DNA from: Stagonosporopsis chrysanthemi
Lineage: Eukaryota > Ascomycota > Dothideomycetes > Pleosporales > Didymellaceae
DNA length: 60,567 nucleotides
Assembly: GCA_022560025.1 (NCBI GenBank)
Contig: JAFISE010000184.1
Span: 1 to 60,567 of the forward strand
Reading direction: 5' to 3'
Each line of letters opens with the position of its first letter. The first letter of the stretch is position 1. The translations under genes were made by a program, and so were the position numbers. Positions 53,820 to 60,567 of this stretch are shown in pieces. Under the pieces are notes generated by a model. It searched no databases. It saw nothing but the letters and a program-made list of their open reading frames with translations, and had not been told where the DNA came from.

Positions 53820-56327
53820 ATGAAGGCTGCACCGCTGCTGGTGTCTTGGCACAACGAGAACGCACCCATATACTCGGCTCACTTCGAGCCCCACGGCAAG
53901 GGACGACTGGCGACAGCTGGCGGTGACAACAATGTGCGGGTAGGTGTTTGGCAAGCTTCATGAGGCGTGGAGTGGCTGCTGACAAACGAACAGCTCTGGA
54001 AGGTTGACAGCAACGGAGAAGAGCGGAAAGTCACCTATCTCTCGACCCTCGTCAAGCACACACAAGCCGTGAACGTTGTGAGATGGAGTCCGCGAGGTGT
54101 GTATTGACGACTGCAAAGCACACGGCATCGACTGACATCCACAAGGCGAGGTATTAGCTACCGCCGGCGACGACGGCAATGTGCTGTTGTGGGTACCAGC
54201 TGAGAACCAAACAAACACACACAACTTCGAAGAGGGCCTCGAAGACAAGGAGTCGTGGCGAGTCAAGACTATGTGCCGGTCGATTGGGTCAGAAATCTAC
54301 GACCTTGCTTGGTCTCCAGACGGCGTCTACTTCATCACAGGCAGCATGGACAATGTTGCACGCATATACAACGCCCAGACAGGTACAACCCACCACCCAC
54401 AGCCGCCACGGACGACCGGTTAACATGTCTCAGGAGCTATTGTACGGCAGATTGCCGAGCACAACCATTATGTGCAGGGTGTGGCATGGGATCCATTGAA
54501 CGAATTCATTGCAACGCAATCGTCAGATCGTTCAGTGCATGTTTACACCCTGAAGACCAAGGATGGTCAATTCGCACTCGACCCACACAACAAAGTCACA
54601 AAGATGGATCTGCCTGCGCGCCGCATCTCCTCGAACAGCCCTGCACCTCCCGACTTTGGTGCTCGTGCTTCCTTCGTTGCCGAGTCAAGTACCGGTATTG
54701 GCTCGCCAGTACCGTCGATGCCCGGTACACCTCAATCTCTGGCCTTGCCTGCAATGCACCCGCCGCCGCCTACTTCACACAGTCGCCGCTCCTCCTTCGG
54801 TGCCATGTCTTCGCCATCAATGCGACGGTCAGCTTCCCCGGCTCCCTCAATGCCCTTGCCTGCTGTCATGCCGAATTCTCCTAGTTTGAGCAGTATTGGC
54901 ACACTTGGTGTTCGCAACGCCCCCATCTACTTCAACGAGACATTGACATCCTTCTTTCGACGTCTCACGTTCGCGCCCGACGGCAGCCTCTTATTCACAC
55001 CTGCTGGTCAGTACAAGGCGGTGCATCCGTCTTTAGCAGATGTCGGCAAGCCAACTGAGGACATCACGAACACGGTGTACATCTATACTCGGGCTGGCCT
55101 GAACAAGCCCCCGGTTGCATTCCTTCCCGGCCACAAGAAACCCTCCGTGGCTGTGCGCTGCTCACCCGTCTACTACACTCTTCGCCAGAATGGTCCACCG
55201 ACCAAGCACGTCACCATTGACACCTCGATGGATGATGACATGCCGTCTCTCCCAGAACCCGTCTTGCCATCCATGCCGCCCACATCACACTCCTCGATGG
55301 ACCCACCTCCTCTCACCAGTGCGCCGTCACCTGCACCAGCTGCGTCACCCGTACCCGCTGATGGCGACGGGCCGTCGGGTCCACCGTCAGCTTTCAGTCT
55401 GGGCTACCGTATGATCTACGCGGTTGCAACGCAGGATGCAATCCACATCTATGACACGCAACAACAGAAGCCTCTGTGTATCGTGAGCAATCTGCACTTC
55501 GCCACCTTTACTGATATCACATGGTAAGCTGCCCCTGCAGAAGATTGTTTCACGTGTACTGACTCTTCAGGTCGAGCGATGGATCAACACTGCTCATGAC
55601 TTCTTCAGACGGCTTCTGCTCGGCAATAACCTTTGCTCCTGGCGAACTGGGCGAGAAGTACACAGGACCGCTCGCCCCACAGATCAAACGACAAGCCACT
55701 CCAGCTGCGATCAATGTCAATGCCGCGCAATCGTCCAACCATTCAACACCCACACCAACACCGACAGGCACAAGCATCCCCGTCCAGACCATCGAAAAGG
55801 CGCCTGCAATGCAGCGGCAACCTTCAGCAGGCTTTCCCGCATCACCGAGTTCCTTCGTGCCTGCAAGGCCTGGCAGTCCGACCAGAAGCAACTCGGTCTC
55901 TAGCATTGCAACTGCGTCGTCTTTTGCTCCTGGCGTTGGCGACGCAAGCTCGATGAATGCGCCCACTCCAGCCATGTCTTCGGTGCCGAGTCTTGCGGTC
56001 GCAAGTTCGGGCTCTGTTCCTATGTGGACACCACCACTCACTCCAGCGCATGGGCAAGGCAACACTCACAGTGCAAGCAGCTCCGTGAGTGGTGTTCCCG
56101 GAGCAGCTACGGGCCGACGAGAGGGCGAACAGTACGAGTCGGGCCGTGACGACCCTGCGGTGTCTGGCGCAAAGAAACGCGAGCTTCAGACTGTGCCTGA
56201 GGAAGAAGGGCGAGGAAATAAGAAGAGGCGGATCGCGCCGATACCTGTCGCCATGGGTAGCGAAAGCGATAATGCGGTTGCAAGTGAAGAAAACACACCA
56301 GCTCCGCCGACAGCTGGTCAGCAATGA
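53820..56327 (+). CDS. CAC2: Chromatin assembly factor 1 subunit B (p60/Cac2)
   Basis: Five exons, 53820-53939, 53994-54096, 54146-54382, 54434-55523 and 55571-56327, encode 768 aa. CAF-1 deposits histones H3-H4 on newly made DNA. The WD40 propeller starts MKAAPLLVSWHNENAPIYSAHFEP, then AGGDNNVRLWKV, VNVVRWSPRGEVLATAGDDGNVLLW, IYDLAWSPDGVYFITGSMDNVARIY, VQGVAWDPLNEFIATQSSDRSVHVY, and later FTDITWSSDGSTLLMTSSDGFCSAI. A large Pro/Ser insert (about residues 240-330) interrupts the propeller, and a ~200-residue disordered tail ends in a basic GNKKRRIAPIPV segment, both common in filamentous fungi. All introns have consensus ends and each lies at a blade boundary or shortly after. Confidence 0.94.
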
Positions 56328-57096
56328 TCTGGGAGCCGGCTTCTCGATTTCAACAACTGGTTTGCATGTATTCTAGCGGGCGTTCGATTCACACTCCCTG
56401 CCACACCATTGTGCGACGGACTCTTGTTTTTGCGAGTCAATTCGTCTTCGTTCCAGTAATCTGAAGGAAAGTGTTTCCGTAAGCAAGTAGGCTGAGGCTT
56501 GCTGCACGCTTCGTCGAGTATTATCTACTCGAAGTACTCTATCTATATTAAAATGCAATCTCTCGGTGTGTCCGATGAACGTCTCTGCCCAGCATGCTTC
56601 TACAGATGCACTAAAACACCGGTCTTCTCTCTCACGAATTCCAGATAACGGTGATCCATTCATGCGCCTTGTTTGCGGGTTAGCAGCATGCTCTAACGCG
56701 CAAACGGGCGGTTCCAAGGAACGCAGTGTTGATCTCCGCCTTCGCAGGCCAATCACAGTAGCCCCACGTGTAGAAACTCTAGAGTTGCTACACCTCTGGT
56801 TGGCTCCAGGGCATGATAACGGACTCAGCACGTAGGACAAGCATTTCACTCAAGGATCCAAGAGCTGGTTGTTGAACTGCCGTACATAAGGCTCAGGTTC
56901 CTGAAAATGTTCCCGCTACCGCCACACCGGCGCAGCATCCGTTTCGCGACTCCACGCTGCACTTGAGGAGTCTAATATTTCGCAACACAAGCAAGACATA
57001 AGTAACGCTCGACACGGACGGGCACGAAATTTGACAGATTTTTTTTACGTCTGAGCACAGGCTTTGTGTCGTGTGACTTGAGTCTTTCCAGGAAAT
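56328..57096. other. Intergenic, no gene recognised
   Basis: 0.77 kb between CAC2 and the MFS gene. Only short frames, none with motifs. Confidence 0.6.
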
Positions 57097-58909
57097 ATGG
57101 ACGTATCCAAGTCACCAGACTCTGAGAAAAAGGTGGTCCAAGAGAGCGATGTTGAGCAAGGAGGTCATGGCGTTCTGGATGGAGATGATGGGAGTAGTGT
57201 GAACAAAGGCGACATTCTGAGCAGGGAGCATACCGACCCTGTGCTGAATGCGAAGATGCACCTCATCAACAACGTCAGCAGAGACCTACATTGGCGTTTC
57301 GAAGTTGGCTGATTTTCCGTACAGGCTATCGATGAGATTGGCTTCACGACCTATCAATGGTAAGGAGTGTTGCACGTATCGTTCGGTTCGTCCACTGATA
57401 TCCACCAGGAAGCTCTTCGTGCTCAATGGCTTTGGCTACGCCGTCGACTCGCTCATCCTGCTCATCCAGTCCATTATCGCCGGCCAGGCTGCTCTCGAGT
57501 TCAACCCAGGATACCCAAACGGGCTTACGATTGCCGCGTACGTGGGTATGCTTGTTGGGGCGCTGTTCTGGGGGATAGGCGCGGATGTCATTGGGCGGAA
57601 GATTGCCTTCAACGTGTCGCTGATCATCTGCTCTATCTTCGCGATTGTGGCAGGAGCAAGTCCGAACTGGGAGGTCCTTGGACTTTTCGTCTGTTTGAGT
57701 TCGTTTGGCGCTGGCGGCAATCTCGTGCTGGATACTGCGGTGTTTCTTGAATATCTACCTTCGAATCGTTCATTCCTGCTCACACTTTTGGCAGCGTGGT
57801 GGGGTGAGTCTGGCCTTAAAAAAGCACTGCACATCTTTTCTCCTCCTGGAAATAGCTGACGACTCCTAGGTGTTGGTCAACTTATCGCTGGTTTCTTTGC
57901 ATGGGGTTTCCTGCCGAACTACAGCTGTCAGGATCCCGCAAACTTTCCCAACGCCGCTCCCTGCACCAGATCCAACAACCAAGGCTGGCGCTACGTCTGG
58001 TACTCTTCTGGAGCTCTTGTATTCGTCATGTCATTGGCCCGTATCTTCGTGATCCGACTCAAGGAGACACCGAAGTTTCTGGTCGGCGAAGGCAAGGACG
58101 CCGAATGCGTCGACGTCCTCCAGGACATTGCAACCAAGTACAACCGCCCATGTAGCCTAACACTCGAGGCTCTGCAGGCCTGTGGAAACCTCGTTACCCG
58201 CGCGTCCAAAGGTAAGAGCAAATGGGGTCTTGGCGAGATCGGTGGGCATCTCAAGGGCTTATACGCAACAAAACGCATCGGCGTATCCACCACCCTCATC
58301 TGGCTCTCCTGGACCACGGTAGGCTTGGCCTATCCTCTATTTAATATCTATCTACCTGCATATCTTCAGTCCCGAGGCGCTTCGTTTGGGGAGCCCAGTC
58401 CGTACATCACGTGGCGGAACTACACGCTCGTCAACTTTAGCGGCATCTGGGGCCCAGTCCTCGCGGGGTACATGTGCCACACGAGACTAGGACGCAAATA
58501 CACCATGGTCATTGGCGCGCTGATAACCATGGCGTTCTTCTTTGCGTACACGCAGGTCCGCACGGCGGTGCAGAATGTCGTCTTCGCATGCGTCATCAAC
58601 TTCTGCTTGAACATCTACTACGGAACTCTGTACGCGTACACCCCTGAGGTCCTCCCAAGTGCACACCGTGGTACGGGTAATGGCATTGCAATTGGTTGGA
58701 ATCGCGTGATGGGTATCCTCAGTGCAGTCATTGCTACGGTCGCCGATGTGAGTCCACCTCTTGCTATTTCCCCGGAGACTTTGCAGCAGCTAACAAATTC
58801 GTAGACATCGACGCCTGTGCCAATCTACATTTGCGCCGCACTTTACATCTTCATGGCAGCGATTGCGGCAGTCTTCCCTTTTGAGCCGCATGGGAAGCGT
58901 AGTTCTTGA
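57097..58909 (+). CDS. MFS transporter (SV2/organic-ion-like)
   Basis: Five exons, 57097-57273, 57325-57359, 57409-57803, 57870-58747 and 58805-58909, encode 529 aa. A hydrophilic N-terminus (DVSKSPDSEKKVVQESD) is followed by about 12 hydrophobic segments. Between segments 2 and 3 lies GADVIGRKIAF, the usual MFS signature 2-3 (GxxxDrxGRk). Segment 1 contains FGYAVDSLILLIQSIIAG. A central loop with IRLKETPKFLVGEGKDAECVDVLQDIA, and TPEVLPSAHRGTGNGIA after segment 10, match the PESPR-type and PE-x-x-P-x-x-R-G motifs of the sugar/organic-ion branch. Relatives in filamentous fungi are annotated as MFS or SV2-like transporters with unknown cargo. The second exon is only 35 nt. Membrane location (plasma or vacuole) is not shown. 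Confidence 0.88.
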
Positions 58910-59211
58910 TAGGATTGGGGCACTTCTCTGAGCGAATGGGAGAAGAAGAGGGACTCCAGTTCAGTGTAGATGGATAAATGTATTCATCTTGTGAAATTGA
59001 GTCTTAGCTACATGACATAGCTATGAGGCCTCCGCCCTATTCCTAATCAGCCTTCTAAGAACGAAAAAGTCATTGTAGTCTGCAACATACTTGAGATCCT
59101 ATAGGGTACTCACACTACTAACCTGAAGACCTCCGTAAATACTACAATTCTGTGGATTCGTTGGCATTGCTAAAAACAACATTGGCGGATTGACTCTACA
59201 GGTCTTACAGC

Positions 59212-60325
59212 CACGCCATTAAAAGGCTATCTGCGACCCAAATTTATGCCCTATATCTCCCTTGTCCTCATGACCACGCGAAAGACAGGTCCGTACGGGG
59301 CCGTGTGAAAGATGAGAAGCTCTTAGGCCAACTGGATGAGATTGTACAGGCGACTGACATTCTAGCAGCAGAAGTTACTGATCCGTTCCTTATTTATCCC
59401 GTGCTAGTGTTGAGTCAAAAGGTTGAATGCCAGCAACGATTGGGACCGCTGTTTCTGGCACTACTCAACCACCAAAATGTGCTGGCATGGACAGTCCATG
59501 CTTTCAACGCCACACAAAAGGTCTTGAAGGATCATCTGAGACCCAAGATCCCACTTCTTGACACCATCAGCTGCCATTCATCACAACAGCTCTACAGTGA
59601 CGGGGTTCTCCCAGACCACAACTTCAAGAGAGCCTGGATGATGTTCAACCAGGATGCGGCAGCGCTCAGGATTCACAGCAAGCTCAAGTCAGGAGCTCGC
59701 GCTCAACGCCGAACAACCTCTAACGGCGGGCCGCGCAGAGCAAGTCAATCAAAAGAGCTAACGTCGGATATCTCTTATTTCTTCAAGTATCCCATGGCTG
59801 AGGATATAGAGAGGGACAAAGAGCTCCGGAAGTACGCTCCAATGGCTGGTTTTGATCTGGCAAGTACCTTCACAGCCAGCGCAAGGAAAGCCAAGGATAA
59901 GACCTTCGCAGTGGTAAGGCAAGACACGGTGGCGAGGGTAGCAGACAGAACCTTGTATGCTCTAATTAGCGATCAAGAGAGCTTGGTCTCAGTGCCAAAC
60001 GTAGATATAGCGAAGCTATACTCTCTTTGTCTTCAGGTGGTTGTCGCCTTCCAGCAAGACTGGAGCAACACGAGTGCACCAAGCATCCTGGAAACTATAG
60101 ATGCTGCATAACCATACCATCACAAAGATACTCCCTGACTCGACCAGGCCTGACCAAACCTTGGTGTTTCTACGAAATGTGATCACAAAGGTCTGGGAAA
60201 CTGTCACTGCAGACAAGATGACATGGCTTAATAAGACGTATGGTGGATCTGTCCCCATGCGCCGTGGCAAGCTTGTGAAAAGTCTAGAGCTCCTTCTAAT
60301 CAATCAGAATCAACCGGTCAATTAG
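59212..60325 (+). pseudogene. Orphan coding fragment with frame break, uncharacterised
   Basis: A long open frame runs from about 59212 to the TAA at 60109-60111, starting just after an acceptor-like TCTTACAG (59210), but has no ATG near its 5' end. The protein-like text (TDILAAEVTDPFLIYPVLVLSQKV and RLGPLFLALLNHQNVLAW) looks globular and helical. Further on it reads YFFKYPMAEDIERDKELRKYAP and DTVARVADRTLYALISDQ. A second frame, shifted by one base and overlapping at 60101, continues for 74 codons (TKVWETVTADKMTWLNKTYGG) to TAG 60323-60325. This pattern suggests an internal exon-bearing gene whose 5' exons I cannot find, or a decayed copy with a frameshift near 60100. A short intron there is also possible. 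No family recognised. Confidence 0.4.
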
Positions 60326-60567
60326 TGGCTATGACTATGAGAGCTGGCACAATTGTAAAGAGTACTCGCTCTCATTGTGCAAACTGGTTACTGATGATGT
60401 CAATAGGCTAGATCTTAGATGTAACCACGTGGCTGAGATCACATGATATGCTATTGTCGATACTTGGCTATCAGCTGCAGCTCCCTCTCGGCCGTTGATG
60501 GGCAGAGGTGCTTCTTCAGCCTCTTCAAGCGAGCGTACGCAGTATCGTCGCTCTGAATCAGGTGTAT
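60326..60567. other. Right-edge sequence, nothing recognised
   Basis: 242 bp after the orphan fragment with no open frame of note. A gene on the minus strand could be entering from beyond the edge, but I see no proof of it. Confidence 0.5.

Noticed and set aside
1..60567. tRNA, rRNA and CRISPR arrays
   Set aside because: I looked for B-box-like GGTTCGA words with matching acceptor stems and for regularly spaced repeats and found none convincing. CRISPR is not expected in a fungus.

Overview
This is a stretch of nuclear chromosome from a filamentous ascomycete (Pezizomycotina). Dothideomycetes is my best guess, but I cannot prove the class from one window. The main signs are short GT-AG introns of about 45-70 nt, intron-split housekeeping genes on both strands with short spacers, fungal-type ATP sulfurylase with a C-terminal APS-kinase-like domain, a DASH-complex Spc19, a DUF3425-type bZIP protein and a PHO4/NUC-1-type bHLH protein. 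I assembled the exon models by hand from frame continuity, splice-site consensus and remembered family sequences. Where junctions are given, the exon lengths sum to a multiple of three.

Layout. 0-6 kb: the 3' exon of an unidentified gene, an Arb2-domain gene (-), mitochondrial ribosomal protein uS14m (-), and divergently an E3 UFM1-ligase (UFL1) homologue (+). 7-10.6 kb: two sulfate-assimilation genes in tandem, PAPS reductase and ATP sulfurylase. 10.9-15.5 kb: COPI gamma subunit (-) facing away from lipoyl synthase (+). 15.5-17.8 kb: a gene-poor stretch holding a 135-bp hairpin element with perfect 20-bp terminal inverted repeats. 17.8-22.6 kb: an intracellular-type GH18 chitinase, an enoyl-CoA hydratase and a bZIP/DUF3425 factor (all +). 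22.7-24.5 kb: a broken calcineurin-like phosphoesterase (-) and a small membrane protein (-). 25.3-30 kb: mitoribosome assembly factor RSM22 (-) and a BBE-type FAD oxidase (+). 30-35 kb: PDCD5-like protein, a thioredoxin-fold/UBX protein and casein kinase I (all -).

37-39.6 kb: ATP synthase subunit i/j (-), DASH subunit Spc19 (+) and ATP synthase delta (+). 40-45.3 kb: an uncharacterised, mostly disordered protein (+) and a PHO4-like bHLH factor (-). 46-47 kb: two minisatellites. 47-56.3 kb: G-protein gamma (-), eIF3a (+), an RWD/DUF1115 protein (-) and CAF-1 p60/Cac2 (+). 57-58.9 kb: an MFS transporter (+). 59.2-60.3 kb: an orphan coding fragment with no visible start codon and a frame break.

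Most genes are unrelated housekeeping functions placed side by side, so I do not see one multi-gene novel system. The clearest functional neighbourhood is PAPS reductase plus ATP sulfurylase. The most noteworthy items are the UFL1 homologue, a phosphoesterase with two independent disabling lesions, the hairpin element, a GC-AG intron that the Arb2 frame requires, an 11-nt microexon in the PDCD5 gene, and the orphan fragment at the right edge.
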